From NCBI GenBank assembly GCA_014656015.1, contig BNBP01000007.1:62001-126000 (forward strand): a stretch of 64,000 nucleotides of DNA, given 5' to 3'. Under the pieces are notes generated by a model. It saw only the letters and a list, made by a program, of their open reading frames with translations, did not search any database and was not told the origin of the DNA. A program made the translations under genes and the position numbers. Shown here piece by piece: positions 51,743 through 60,756 of this stretch. Within the stretch, counting starts at the first letter, position 1. The number at the start of each line of letters is the position of its first letter. Source of the stretch: Streptomyces griseoaurantiacus. GTDB lineage: Bacteria > Actinomycetota > Actinomycetes > Streptomycetales > Streptomycetaceae.

Positions 51743-53605
51743 TCAGTCGCCGGGAAGCAGGACGGTCTCGTCGCCCTCGAACCAGGCGTTGTCGATCGTC
51801 AGCCGGCTGATGCGCCAGGTACGTCCGTCGCGGGTCAGGTCCGCGTCGTAGCGGTTCATCATCAGCGCGTGCCGGGTCCGGTCGGGCCCGGGGCCTTCCT
51901 GCGGCAGGTAGTGCTGAGCCATCGCGTAGCAGTGCACACGGGCGGTGTCGCCGTCCACGGTGGCGCGGATGTTGCTGATCACGTGACTGGTGTCGAGCGG
52001 GCCGACCGCCGGGATGAGCGCTCCCACGACGGCCTCGCGCGGCTTGAGCACGGGGAACTCGAGACCGATCCTGCCCGTGGCCGGTGTCAGGTCGACCACG
52101 GCGTCCTCGGTCAGTGCCGAGGCGAGCAGATCGGCGTCGCCGTGGTCGAGTCCTGCCGCGTAGCGGTGCAGCGCGTCGGCGATCGCGGCGTGGTCGGTCA
52201 GGAGCTGCAGCCGGTCGTCGTTCATCGGGTGCTCCTCGGGCGGGATGTTGTGGTTCAGGCGGAAGAGGTTGTGCGGGTCGAAGCGCCTCTTGATGCTGCG
52301 GAGCCGGTGGTGGTCGGCCTCGTCGTAGGCTGCGCTCACGTCGGACACGCCGGTGTCCTGGGCGGCCATGAAGTTCAGGTAGCGTCCGCCGGTGGACCAG
52401 GGGCGCATCCGTTGCAGAAGCGTGTCGGCGTAGGCGTTCATCGCGGTGAAGGAATCCGGTGCCCCGACCCCCACGACCCAGAGCGCGAATGCGGCGTCCC
52501 GGTGGCCGACCGCGTTGTCCGCGCTCCGGGCCAGGGCGCCGCCGAGGTGACGCAGCTCGACGAAGTGCGCCGGGCAGTCGGCCGTCGGGCCCGCGCCGGC
52601 CAGGAGCTCCTCCACGGCTTCGGCCGTCAGCGAGCGCAGCATCGCGGTACGTTCCATGAACGGTGCCGGATCCGCCGGATCGTTGTGGATCTGGGCGAAG
52701 GACGCGTACGGCATCGGACCCAGAGTGTCGACGAGGACAGGCGCGGCCGCCCGCAACGGCGCGACCAGCTCGGTGGCTTCGGCTGCCGGGCCCAGGTAAG
52801 AGATCCGGACGTGCACGGCGAAGCGGTCGGCGAGGAAGGCGGGCACACCGGGCAGGGCCGGCAGGCGCAGCAGGGCGATCGATGAGCTCAACTCGTCCGG
52901 GGCGTCGGCCGTGACCCGGGCGTAGGCGTGCAGGACGGCTGCCGCGTCGGCACCGTCGAAGAAGAGGCCGCCCGCCCACAGTCGTGTCACCGGGAAGAGC
53001 GCGAACTCCATGGCGGTGACGACTCCGAAGTTGCTCTTGCCTCCACGCAGCGCCCAGAACAAGTCGGGTTCCGACGCGGCGTCGACATGGCGCAACGCGC
53101 CGTCGGCCGTGACTGCCTCCAGGGAGGTGACGTGGTCGGCCGCCCATCCGTGCGCGCGGCCCATGGTGGGGCTCAGGCCCCCGCCGAGGGTGTAGCCGAC
53201 GACTCCGACGAGCGGGGAGGAGCCGTTGAGCGGGGCAAGCCCGAACGGGACCGCCGCGTCGATCACTTGCTGCCAGCGGACTCCCGCCGTCACGTGGGCG
53301 GTGCGGGCTGCGGGGTCGATGTCCACCCGCGCCATGCGGTGCGTGGTGATGAGGACCGCGTCGTCGGCCGGGACGGTCGCCTGGTGGCCGGTGGCCAGGA
53401 CGGCGACCGGCAATTGCCGTTGGGCGGCGAAACGGACGGCGACCTGCACGTCGGTGCTGTTCGCGGCGCCGACGACGACGTAAGGGTGGTGGGTCACGGA
53501 GAGGTTGAAGGGCGCGCACTCCTCGGCGAACCCTTCGTCTTCCGGTCCGAGCACGGGACCGGTGATCTGCGCGGCCAGACCGGCGCGCGTGAGTGAATCG
53601 AGCAT
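51743..53605 (-). CDS. FAD-linked oxidase (berberine-bridge type) fused in frame to a SnoaL-like domain
   Basis: A 620-residue protein. Residues 1-460 form a PCMH-type FAD oxidase. Motifs are PVAVLATGHQATVPADDAVLITTHRM, whose His matches the flavin-linking position, and VVGYTLGGGLSPTMGRAHGWAADHV, LRGGKSNFGVVTAMEF and the BBE motif YDEADHHRLRSIKRRFDPHNLFRLNHNIPP. Residues about 467-620 are a SnoaL/NTF2-like domain beginning MNDDRLQLLTDHAAIADALHRYAAGLDHGD. The Met of this second domain is ATG 52225, preceded by GAGGAG at six bases, so it could also be translated alone. The chosen start is ATG 53605, where the oxidase family begins. The role is probably oxidation in a small natural-product pathway. 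Confidence 0.88.
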   Translation of the reverse strand: MLDSLTRAGLAAQITGPVLGPEDEGFAEECAPFNLSVTHHPYVVVGAANSTDVQVAVRFAAQRQLPVAVLATGHQATVPADDAVLITTHRMARVDIDPAARTAHVTAGVRWQQVIDAAVPFGLAPLNGSSPLVGVVGYTLGGGLSPTMGRAHGWAADHVTSLEAVTADGALRHVDAASEPDLFWALRGGKSNFGVVTAMEFALFPVTRLWAGGLFFDGADAAAVLHAYARVTADAPDELSSSIALLRLPALPGVPAFLADRFAVHVRISYLGPAAEATELVAPLRAAAPVLVDTLGPMPYASFAQIHNDPADPAPFMERTAMLRSLTAEAVEELLAGAGPTADCPAHFVELRHLGGALARSADNAVGHRDAAFALWVVGVGAPDSFTAMNAYADTLLQRMRPWSTGGRYLNFMAAQDTGVSDVSAAYDEADHHRLRSIKRRFDPHNLFRLNHNIPPEEHPMNDDRLQLLTDHAAIADALHRYAAGLDHGDADLLASALTEDAVVDLTPATGRIGLEFPVLKPREAVVGALIPAVGPLDTSHVISNIRATVDGDTARVHCYAMAQHYLPQEGPGPDRTRHALMMNRYDADLTRDGRTWRISRLTIDNAWFEGDETVLLPGD

Positions 53606-53758
53606 GCGCGCATTCCACCGAGCGCGTGTCGACGGGGCGTCGATGGCGTGTCGACGGGGCGTTTCGCCCGGGCGACGCGGGTCGTCCTCCGCGCGATCTC
53701 CCACGGCGCGTGACGCGGGGCCGTACGGGTGCCTCGCCTCGCGCGGCCGGCGCGGGAA

Positions 53759-54540
53759 TCAGGGCAGCGAGAGCGAGACCATCTCCGCGAGAGCGTCCGG
53801 AAGTTCGACGATCTGGTCCAGTACCGCGCGCAGGTCCTCCTCGCCGACCGTGTGCTCGACGGTCAGGCAGTGGCGCAGCAGCCGGTGAAGCGCTTGCTGG
53901 CAGCGTTCGTGCCCTAGCCCGTTGAGGGCCTGGCGCCGCGCGAACGCCTTGACGAGCCCGAGGAAGTGGTAGTCGCCGTTCTCGTCGATCTCCACCAGAT
54001 GAGCGTCGACGAGGGCCTCCATGACGGCAGTGGCCTCGTTGACGGGCAGGTCGAGCACGGCTGCGGCCATGGCGGCGTCCAGCCGGCCGCAGTCGGGAAC
54101 GGCGGCCAGGTGGAAGGCGTCGCGGTGGAAGCTGTCCATGCGCGCCTGGGCCTCACGGAACGGTCTGTCGACGATTTTGCAGTCCTCGTGCATGACGACC
54201 GGTCGGCGCAGATCGTCCTCGAGTTGGGCCAGGATCTGGTCGATCGTCCACGACGGCCGGGCATCCAACCGGGCGGCCGCCACATGGACCGAGAGCGGCT
54301 GGTAGGAGCAGGCCCCCACCAGGCGACCGGCCGCTTCCTCCTCTGCGAACACCCGCCGGGTCCCGGAGATCGCGGCGAGCAGTCGCAGCGCGTCCTCGGG
54401 CCGCAGGACGCCGAGACGCAGCCAGGGGATGCCGGGCAGGTCGACGATGCGGCGCGAACCGGTCATGATGACGGCACAGCCCGGGGCGGCCGGTAGCACG
54501 CCCGGGGCGGACACCACGGCCGGTGTGACCCCGCGGGCCG
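53759..54540 (-). pseudogene. Truncated SARP/AfsR-like regulator (NB-ARC C-terminal part)
   Basis: The readable frame encodes only the end of an NB-ARC ATPase module and the following winged-helix region. It includes PGCAVIMTGSRRIVDLPG, LRLGVLRPEDALRLLAAISG, AAGRLVGACSYQPLSVHVAAARLDARPSW and LPVNEATAVMEALVDAHLVE. In intact AfsR/SARP proteins this part is preceded by a DNA-binding and BTAD region and by the P-loop, and followed by TPR repeats; all are missing. The sequence is recognisable from about the neighbouring SDR stop codon onwards. ATG 54464-54466 (MTGSRRIV) could start a 235-residue product, but no ribosome-binding site is clear. Most likely a relic, although a short regulator cannot be excluded. 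Confidence 0.7.
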
Positions 54541-55473
54541 TCACGCGGCGTCGGAGGCGAGCGCTTCCTTCACGGCGGCGAAACCGGCGGCGTGCGGGAC
54601 GAGGGGCCGGTATCCCAGTTCGGCCACGGCCTTGTCGGTGCGCAGCGTGCACGGCTGTCCGACGAACCACCGGTCGGGCACCGGCACCACCCGGGCGGCG
54701 GTGTCGGCGTCCAGGTCGGGGATGGACGCGTCGACGCCGTAGAGCGAGAACAGCTTCTCCAGGAAGTCCCGCAGGACGACTGGATGCCGGTCGGTGACGA
54801 AGTAGGCCTGACCCGACCGGCCGTGCCGCCAGCCGAGTACCAGGCCTTCGACGGCGTTGTCCACGTACGTCACATCGGTGGTGTGCCGGCCGCCGTCGAT
54901 CCAGGCGAACTCCCCGGCCGTGGCCGCGGCGGCCAAGCCCTCGGTCAGGCTGCTCCCGGGGCCCCAGACGAACCGCGGCCGTACGGAGACGGTGGTGAAG
55001 CCCGGCGCGCCGGCGTCCAGCACGACCTGCTCGGCGAGGGCCTTGACCGCGCAGTAGGCGGCTTCGGAGTCAGGCCGCAGCGGCGCGGTCTCGTCCACGT
55101 CCAGCAGCGGTTCGCCGGCCAGGAGCGCGGCCTCGCTGCCACAGTTGACGAAGGTGGCGACCCCCGCGGCGCGGGCTGCTTCCACGGCCGCCCGGGTGCC
55201 GCCGACCGTCACCCGCTCCTGGCGCTCGCGGTCGGCGGTGATGTCTGTCTCGGCGGCCAGGTGGAACAGCACGTCGCTGCCCGCCACCGCGTCCTGCCAG
55301 TCGGCCGGTTCGGTCAACCGGCCCCGCACCGGCTGCGCGCCGAGGGCCGCGACCCTGTCGGCCGACGCCTGGCTGCGGACCAGTGCGCGGACCGTGTGTC
55401 CGTCTCCGACGAGCCGGCGGATCAGGGCCCGTCCGATGAAACCGGAGCCACCTGTGAGGAATGCCTGTGCCAT
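54541..55473 (-). CDS. NAD-dependent epimerase/dehydratase (extended SDR)
   Basis: A 310-residue extended SDR. The N-terminal TGGSGFIGRALIRRL is the NAD(P) motif; LFHLAAETDI, the catalytic YCAVK near residue 140 and VRPRFVWGPG follow, the usual order for 3-beta-HSD/sterol-like and dihydroflavonol-reductase-like enzymes. TYVDNAVEGLVLGWRHGRSGQAYFVTD continues the pattern. The ATG has AAGG eight bases upstream. It lies downstream of the LysR gene (204 bp) on the same strand. The substrate is unknown. Confidence 0.9.
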   Translation of the reverse strand: MAQAFLTGGSGFIGRALIRRLVGDGHTVRALVRSQASADRVAALGAQPVRGRLTEPADWQDAVAGSDVLFHLAAETDITADRERQERVTVGGTRAAVEAARAAGVATFVNCGSEAALLAGEPLLDVDETAPLRPDSEAAYCAVKALAEQVVLDAGAPGFTTVSVRPRFVWGPGSSLTEGLAAAATAGEFAWIDGGRHTTDVTYVDNAVEGLVLGWRHGRSGQAYFVTDRHPVVLRDFLEKLFSLYGVDASIPDLDADTAARVVPVPDRWFVGQPCTLRTDKAVAELGYRPLVPHAAGFAAVKEALASDAA

Positions 55474-55676
55474 GGGAACCTTCTTGTCCGGTGCGGGACG
55501 CTTCCCACTCGAGGCGGGCGGGAGGCCATGTGAGGTGCAGCGATCAGGCCCTGCCCGCTGTTCCCTCGAAACCATTCATAGAGGGACGGCGTGACCAAGA
55601 AATCTTGGATGCCTCCGCCCGCGCCCGCGCCTGCCCTCGGGCCCCGGATCCTGTGAAGGTCCTGGAGCGTCCGTGG

Positions 55677-56603
55677 TCACTCGCCCGCGACCGCGGCGCC
55701 TTCGTCGAGCTGCGTCCTTACGCTGCGGGGAACCCGCACTCCGTGACGGCGCAGTCCCGCGACGAACCGTGCGACGAGCGGATCGGTGTCGGCAGAGGTC
55801 ACCGCCATCAGCTGTCTGGTCCACCGCGGCGAGAACGGCCGGACCACGCCCGGGAAGCCCGCACTGATCGCACTCACCGGACAGACCGCGACCCCCAGTC
55901 CGACGGCGGCGAGCTGAGGTGCCGTAGCGGTGACGGAGGTCCGCACGACCGTCTCCGGCCGGACCCCGGCCCGGGCGAGGGATCGGTCGAGCCACGCGCC
56001 GAGGCGGTTGTGCGCCGTGTAGTGCACGAGCGGCGCACCATCGAGGTCCTGGATCCGCACGGAGGCCCGCTGGGCCAGTGGGTGGCCGGTGGGCGCGGCC
56101 AGGACGATCTCCTCCTCGGCGACGGCGGTGACCTGGAAACGGTCGGACGGGGGGTCCGGCAGCACCGCGACGTCGACGTCGTCGGACTCGACCAGCCTCA
56201 GTGCCTCGTCCATGACGGCGAGTTCATGCAGGGTGATGGCCACGTTCGGGTGATGCCGGCGCCAGTCGCGGAGCACCGGGGCGAGCAGGGGAACGGTGAG
56301 GCTCTGCGCGCAGGCGATCCGCAGCAGCCCGCCCCCGGCTTCTCCCGTCGCCCTGGCCGACCGAACGGCGGCGGTGGCCGCCTCGACCGCCCGCCGGGCG
56401 TCGGCGACGGCGACCCGCCCCGCGGCGGTGAGCCTGACCCCCCGCGCCTCGCGGCGCAGCAGGGCCGTGCGGGCCTCGCGCTCCAGTGAGGCGATCTGGT
56501 GGGACACGGCCGGTTGCGAGGAGTGCAGCAGCAATGCGGCCTGCGTGATCGAACCGGTGTCCGCGACAGCGATGAGGCATTCCAGTGCGCGCAGAGAAGG
56601 CAT
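55677..56603 (-). CDS. LysR-family regulator
   Basis: A 308-residue LTTR. The N-terminal helix-turn-helix is LRALECLIAVADTGSITQAALLLHSSQPAVSHQIASLEREART in residues 4-46; the effector domain begins near 90 (GLLRIACAQSLTVPLLAPVLRDWRRHHPNVAITLHE). It is most like the LTTRs of small oxidoreductase loci and lies upstream of the SDR gene on the same strand. It is divergent from the secreted-protein gene at 56852. No convincing T-N11-A box was chosen. Confidence 0.9.
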   Translation of the reverse strand: MPSLRALECLIAVADTGSITQAALLLHSSQPAVSHQIASLEREARTALLRREARGVRLTAAGRVAVADARRAVEAATAAVRSARATGEAGGGLLRIACAQSLTVPLLAPVLRDWRRHHPNVAITLHELAVMDEALRLVESDDVDVAVLPDPPSDRFQVTAVAEEEIVLAAPTGHPLAQRASVRIQDLDGAPLVHYTAHNRLGAWLDRSLARAGVRPETVVRTSVTATAPQLAAVGLGVAVCPVSAISAGFPGVVRPFSPRWTRQLMAVTSADTDPLVARFVAGLRRHGVRVPRSVRTQLDEGAAVAGE

Positions 56604-56797
56604 CCAGAGACTCTATGTCGCGTCCTTGAGGTATCAATGCTCCGACGGGAAAGAGGTACGAGCGGCCCGTGCGTTCTCGAGCGGGAAGCGTCACCAGAGG
56701 GGCCCCGTCGGGGCGCCCCTGATGGGAGAAGGCGCGGCGGGGCGGGAGCTCCCCGGGCGCACCGGCCCGACCCGAACGCAACCACTTCCACCCGCCG

Positions 56798-56823
56798 TGC
56801 GTCCGTACACCTGTACGGACGCA
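56798..56823 (+). promoter_or_regulatory. 26-bp palindrome upstream of a small secreted protein gene
   Basis: GTCCGTACACCTGTACGGAC (56801-56820) extends by three matched bases on each side to 12-bp perfect arms around a 2-bp centre. It ends 28 bp before the GTG start. The near absence of a loop favours a protein-binding operator over an RNA hairpin. Confidence 0.85.
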
Positions 56824-56851
56824 TCCCCCTGGCCTCGAAAGGACGTTCCCC

Positions 56852-57241
56852 GTGGACCGCGGCGCCATACGCCGAACCGCCGCACTCGGCCTGACCGTCC
56901 TGACCGCGACCGGACTCCTCGCCCTGGCCGCTCCCACCCCGGCCGGCGCCGCCACCGCCCTCTGCCCCGGCCACAAGGTGCGCACCCTGTCCTTCAGCAC
57001 CGGCTCCGTCCAGGTGTTCCGCAGCGGCAAATACGTCTGCGCCCTGACCTATCCCAAGAAGAAGAGCGGCAAGAAGACGATGTCGGTGAGCGTCCAGGCG
57101 CGCGGCAGCCGCGCGGTCGTCGACAAGGGCCGCTTCACCCATCACGCGGGCCCCGTCAACGTGCACGCGGGCCACCGCTGCGTCCGGATCCGGGGCGCGG
57201 TGAACTCCGGGTCCGTCAGCTCCGGCTGGATCCTCTGCTGA
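56852..57241 (+). CDS. Small secreted cysteine-containing protein, unknown function
   Basis: A 129-residue exported protein. GTG follows AAAGGA. Residues 1-34 are a signal peptide (AALGLTVLTATGLLALAAPTPAGA). The mature part has four Cys (ALCPGH, YVCAL, HRCVR and the C-terminal Cys), suggesting two disulfides, and a basic loop PKKKSGKKT. No known domain was recognised; the Gly/Val/Ser pattern suggests a small beta fold, loosely like proteins of the streptomycete secretome. A perfect palindrome lies just upstream and the LysR gene is divergent. Confidence 0.78.
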   Translation: MDRGAIRRTAALGLTVLTATGLLALAAPTPAGAATALCPGHKVRTLSFSTGSVQVFRSGKYVCALTYPKKKSGKKTMSVSVQARGSRAVVDKGRFTHHAGPVNVHAGHRCVRIRGAVNSGSVSSGWILC

Positions 57242-57325
57242 ACCCGCCGTGAGGCAAGCACCTCTGGTGCGCGGTCAGTTGCTCCGCTAGGTTCCGGCGG
57301 ACATCTGAACCCCACAGGAGGATGC

Positions 57326-58771
57326 ATGCGCAAGGCGCTCAGATGGCTGCTGGCGCTCACCGTGCTGATCGGCACGCTGGGTGCGGCGGGCACGGCCACC
57401 GCCGCCCCACCGGCCGCCGGCACCACCGCCGACCGGGCCGCCGGAACCGACATCAAGGACCGGCTGCTCGCCATCCCCGGCATGAGCCTCATCGAGGAGA
57501 AGCCGTACACCGGGTACCGCTTCTTCGTCCTCGACTACACCCAGCCGGTCGACCACCGGCATCCCCGGCGGGGCACGTTCCGGCAGCGGATCACCGTGCT
57601 GCACAAGGACGTCTCCCGGCCGACGGTCTTCTTCACCGGCGGCTACAACGTCTCCACCACCCCGAGCCGCAGCGAGCCGACCCGCATCGTGGACGGCAAC
57701 CAGGTCTCCCTGGAATACCGCTACTTCACCCCCTCGCGGCCCGCGCCCGCCGACTGGTCCAAGCTGGACATCCGGCAGGCGGCCACCGACCAGCACCGCG
57801 TCTTCACCGCCCTGAAGCGCATATACACCCAGCGCTGGATCGCCACGGGCGGCTCGAAGGGCGGCATGACCGCCACCTACTACGAGCGGTTCTTCCCGCA
57901 CGACATGGACGGCGTCGTCGCGTACGTCGCGCCCAACGACGTCGTCAACGACGAGGACTCCGCCTACGACCGCTTCTTCCGGTCCGTCGGCACGGCCGAC
58001 TGCCGCGCGCGTCTGGAGGGCGTCCAGCGGGAGGCCCTGGTGCGGCGCACCGCGCTGGAGAAGAGGTACGCCGACCACGCCGCGGACAACGGCTACACCT
58101 TCGAGACCATAGGCGGCCTCGACCGCGCCTACGAGGCGGTCGTCCTCGACTACGCGTGGGGCTTCTGGCAGTACAGCTCGCTGTCGGACTGCGACAGCAT
58201 CCCGGCCCGCGCCTCGTCCGCGACGGACGAGGAGATCTGGGACTCCGTCGACGACATCTCCGGCTTCTCCGCCTACGCCGACCAGGGCCTCGAGCCGTAC
58301 ACGCCGTACTACTACCAGGCGGGCACCCAGCTCGGGGCGCCCACGATCCACTTCCCGTACATCGAGAAGAGCCTGATCCGGTACGGGTACCAGCCGCCCC
58401 GGAACTTCGTCCCGCGCTCCATCCCGATGCGCTTCGACCGGGGCGCCATGCCGGACGTGGACCGGTGGGTGCGGCACCACGCGCGGCACATGCTGTTCGT
58501 CTACGGGGAGAACGACCCGTGGGGCGCGGAGCGGTTCCGGGTCGGCGCGGGGGCCGCGGACTCCTACGTCTTCACGGCGCCCGGGATGAACCACGGCGCC
58601 AACGTGGCCGGGCTGCCCGCCGGGCAGAAGGACCTGGCGACCGCCCGCATCCTGAGCTGGGCGGGCGTCGCCCCGGCGAAGGTGGCGAGCGGCGAGACGA
58701 CGGCGAGGCCGCTGGCACCGTTCGACGCGCGGCTTGACCGCCGAGGCCAGGAGCGAGGACTGCGGCCTTAG
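57326..58771 (+). CDS. Secreted tri/tetrapeptidyl aminopeptidase, peptidase family S37
   Basis: A 481-residue exported serine peptidase. Residues 1-27 are a Sec signal (LRWLLALTVLIGTLGAAGTATAA). The S37 domain shows GYRFFVLDYTQPVDHRHPRRGTFRQRITVLHKD, VFFTGGYNV, and the nucleophile motif ATGGSKGGMTATYYERFFP near residue 175; LFVYGENDPWGAERF and APGMNHGANV near the C-terminus supply the Asp and His. Streptomyces members remove N-terminal peptides from secreted substrates. The preferred ATG 57326 follows ACAGGAGG closely; an overlapping ATG at 57322 is out of frame. Confidence 0.92.
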   Translation: MRKALRWLLALTVLIGTLGAAGTATAAPPAAGTTADRAAGTDIKDRLLAIPGMSLIEEKPYTGYRFFVLDYTQPVDHRHPRRGTFRQRITVLHKDVSRPTVFFTGGYNVSTTPSRSEPTRIVDGNQVSLEYRYFTPSRPAPADWSKLDIRQAATDQHRVFTALKRIYTQRWIATGGSKGGMTATYYERFFPHDMDGVVAYVAPNDVVNDEDSAYDRFFRSVGTADCRARLEGVQREALVRRTALEKRYADHAADNGYTFETIGGLDRAYEAVVLDYAWGFWQYSSLSDCDSIPARASSATDEEIWDSVDDISGFSAYADQGLEPYTPYYYQAGTQLGAPTIHFPYIEKSLIRYGYQPPRNFVPRSIPMRFDRGAMPDVDRWVRHHARHMLFVYGENDPWGAERFRVGAGAADSYVFTAPGMNHGANVAGLPAGQKDLATARILSWAGVAPAKVASGETTARPLAPFDARLDRRGQERGLRP

Positions 58772-58817
58772 GGTCTGTCTGACAATTCCCGTTGTCCGGC
58801 CGAAGGGCGGGCCGTGC

Positions 58818-58859
58818 GCGGGGTGCGGGCGCGTCCCCCGTGGCGCGCCCGTACCCCGC
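58818..58859. terminator. Bidirectional hairpin between the S37 peptidase and GH3 genes
   Basis: 16-bp arms (58818-58833 and 58844-58859; GCGGGGTGCGGGCGCG and its complement with one G.T) and a 10-nt loop lie between two convergent genes. Confidence 0.78.
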
Positions 58860-58884
58860 CCCGCCGCCCCCGGGCGCGGGCTCT

Positions 58885-60756
58885 TCAGTACCCCAGGCCG
58901 TACCCGATCGGGTAGAGGGTCCGGTCGGGGTCGTCCGCCCGCGCCACGGCCACCGGCAGGCGTCCGCGCGGACGGACCCGGCCCGCCAGGACCCGGGCCG
59001 CCGCGCGGACCTCGACGTCCGTCCAGGCGTACGAGGCCAGGACGGCGTCGGCTTCGGGGAGGTGGGCGACGTCGTAGGGGTTGCGGACGGCGACCGCGAT
59101 CAACGGCACCCCGGTCGCGGCCAGCCGCCGCACCAGGGTGGCCTGGGCGCTGCCCGCCGTCACGTTGTACGTCGTGACGACGACCGCGTCCACGCCCTCG
59201 GCCGCCGTCACGGCCCTGTCGATCGCCGCCGCCGAGGGTGCGGTGCCCGTGGACAGCGCGGCGGCGGAGAAGCCGAGTTCGGCCAGGGCGCCGGCGAGGA
59301 CGCCGGTGGGAGGGCCGTCGGTGCCCGAGGGGGAGGCCGGGTCCGCGCCCACCACCAGCACCCGGCGGTGGGTGCGGCGGGACAGCGGCAGCAGACCCCG
59401 CTCGTTGACCAGCAGCGTGGTCGTCCGGTCCGCGAGGCGGTCGGCGGTGCGCAGATGGGCCTCGGTGCCCACCGCGCGGTCCACGCCCGGGCCGGTGACG
59501 TACGGCTCGCCGAACAGGCCCAGCTTCGCCTTCAGCCGGAGGATGCGCAGCAGCGAGGCGTCGAGGCGTTCCTCGGTCAGCTCGCCCGTGTGGATCGCGT
59601 CGAGGACGCCGTGGAAGGCGACGTCGATGGAGGGCGGGTTGAGGAGCTGGTCGACGCCCGCCTTGAGCGCGAGGACGGGGACGCGGTCGTCGCCGTACTT
59701 GGTCCGCACGCCCTCCATGCCGAGGGAGTCGGTCACCACCACGCCGTCGTAGCCGAGCTGTCCGCGCAGGATGCCGGTGAGGATCGGGCGGGAGAGGGTG
59801 GCGGGGTCGCCGGCGTCGTCGAGCGCGGGGAACATCAGGTGCGCGGTCATGATCGAGTCGATGCCGGCCCGGATCGCCGCCCGGAACGGCACGGCGTCCA
59901 GCGCCTCCCACTCCTCGCGGCTGTGGGTGATGACGGGGAAACCGGTGTGGCTGTCGACGGCCGTGTCGCCGTGCCCGGGGAAGTGCTTGGCGGTCGCCGC
60001 GACCCCCGCCGACTGATAGCCCTTCACCTCGGCGGCGACCATCCCGGCCACCGCCTCCGGGTCGGCGCCGAAGGACCGTACGCCGATCACCGGGTTGGCC
60101 GGGTTGACGTTCACGTCGGCGACGGGGGAGTAGTCCTGGCGGATGCCGAGCGCGCGCAGCTCGGTGCCGGAGATCCGCCCGAGCGTGCGGGCGTCGGCGC
60201 GGGAGCCGCCCGCGCCGAGGGCCATCGCGCCGGGCAGCAGGGTGGCGGGTCTGCCCACGCGGGCGACGATGCCGTGCTCCTGGTCGGTGGCGATGAGCAC
60301 CGGCAGGCCGCGGGGCCGGGCGAGGGAGGCCTTCTGGATGCCGTTGGAGAGCGCGGCGATCTGCCGAGGGTCGCGGGTGTTGTGCGCCCAGGTGAAGTAG
60401 ATGATCCCGCCGACGTGGTACTTCTCCACCAGCTCGGCGGCGGTGCGGACGCCGAGTTCCTCGAGGTTGGCGTCGATGTCGGCCTGGTCGGGGTCGGTGG
60501 CCGAGTGGCCGTAGGCCCGCATCACGAAGAGCTGGCCGACCTTCTCCTCCAGGGTCATCCGGGAGATCAGGGCGCGCAGCCGGTCCTCGTGCGGGACGTC
60601 GGCGTGGGCGCGCCCGCTGCCGAGGGAGCCGAGGGCGAGGGTGGCGGTGAGTCCCGCGGTGGCGGCGAGGACGGTACGCCGTGCGGGGGGCTCGACGGGC
60701 TCGCCGGGTCTGAGCGGATCGGCGGCGTCCGTCCGGGCCGTACTGAAGTCGGGCAC
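58885..60756 (-). CDS. Secreted GH3 beta-N-acetylglucosaminidase (NagZ-like)
   Basis: A 623-residue exported glycoside hydrolase family 3 enzyme, expected to release N-acetylglucosamine from chitin oligomers or muropeptides. The N-terminus has a Tat-like ARRTVLAATAGLTATLALGSLGSGRAHA. The first domain shows RMTLEEKVGQLFVMRAYG, LPVLIATDQEHGIVARVG and the NagZ-type KHFPGHGDTAVDSHTGFP with the His/Asp dyad, then DGVVVTDSLGMEGV, where Asp is the nucleophile. The second domain (about 410-620) is the GH3 C-terminal sandwich. GTG 60756 follows GAAGGAG. As I recall the S. coelicolor neighbour is the characterised GH3 N-acetylglucosaminidase. The promoter region contains GGAA/TTCC dyads. Confidence 0.91.
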   Translation of the reverse strand: MPDFSTARTDAADPLRPGEPVEPPARRTVLAATAGLTATLALGSLGSGRAHADVPHEDRLRALISRMTLEEKVGQLFVMRAYGHSATDPDQADIDANLEELGVRTAAELVEKYHVGGIIYFTWAHNTRDPRQIAALSNGIQKASLARPRGLPVLIATDQEHGIVARVGRPATLLPGAMALGAGGSRADARTLGRISGTELRALGIRQDYSPVADVNVNPANPVIGVRSFGADPEAVAGMVAAEVKGYQSAGVAATAKHFPGHGDTAVDSHTGFPVITHSREEWEALDAVPFRAAIRAGIDSIMTAHLMFPALDDAGDPATLSRPILTGILRGQLGYDGVVVTDSLGMEGVRTKYGDDRVPVLALKAGVDQLLNPPSIDVAFHGVLDAIHTGELTEERLDASLLRILRLKAKLGLFGEPYVTGPGVDRAVGTEAHLRTADRLADRTTTLLVNERGLLPLSRRTHRRVLVVGADPASPSGTDGPPTGVLAGALAELGFSAAALSTGTAPSAAAIDRAVTAAEGVDAVVVTTYNVTAGSAQATLVRRLAATGVPLIAVAVRNPYDVAHLPEADAVLASYAWTDVEVRAAARVLAGRVRPRGRLPVAVARADDPDRTLYPIGYGLGY

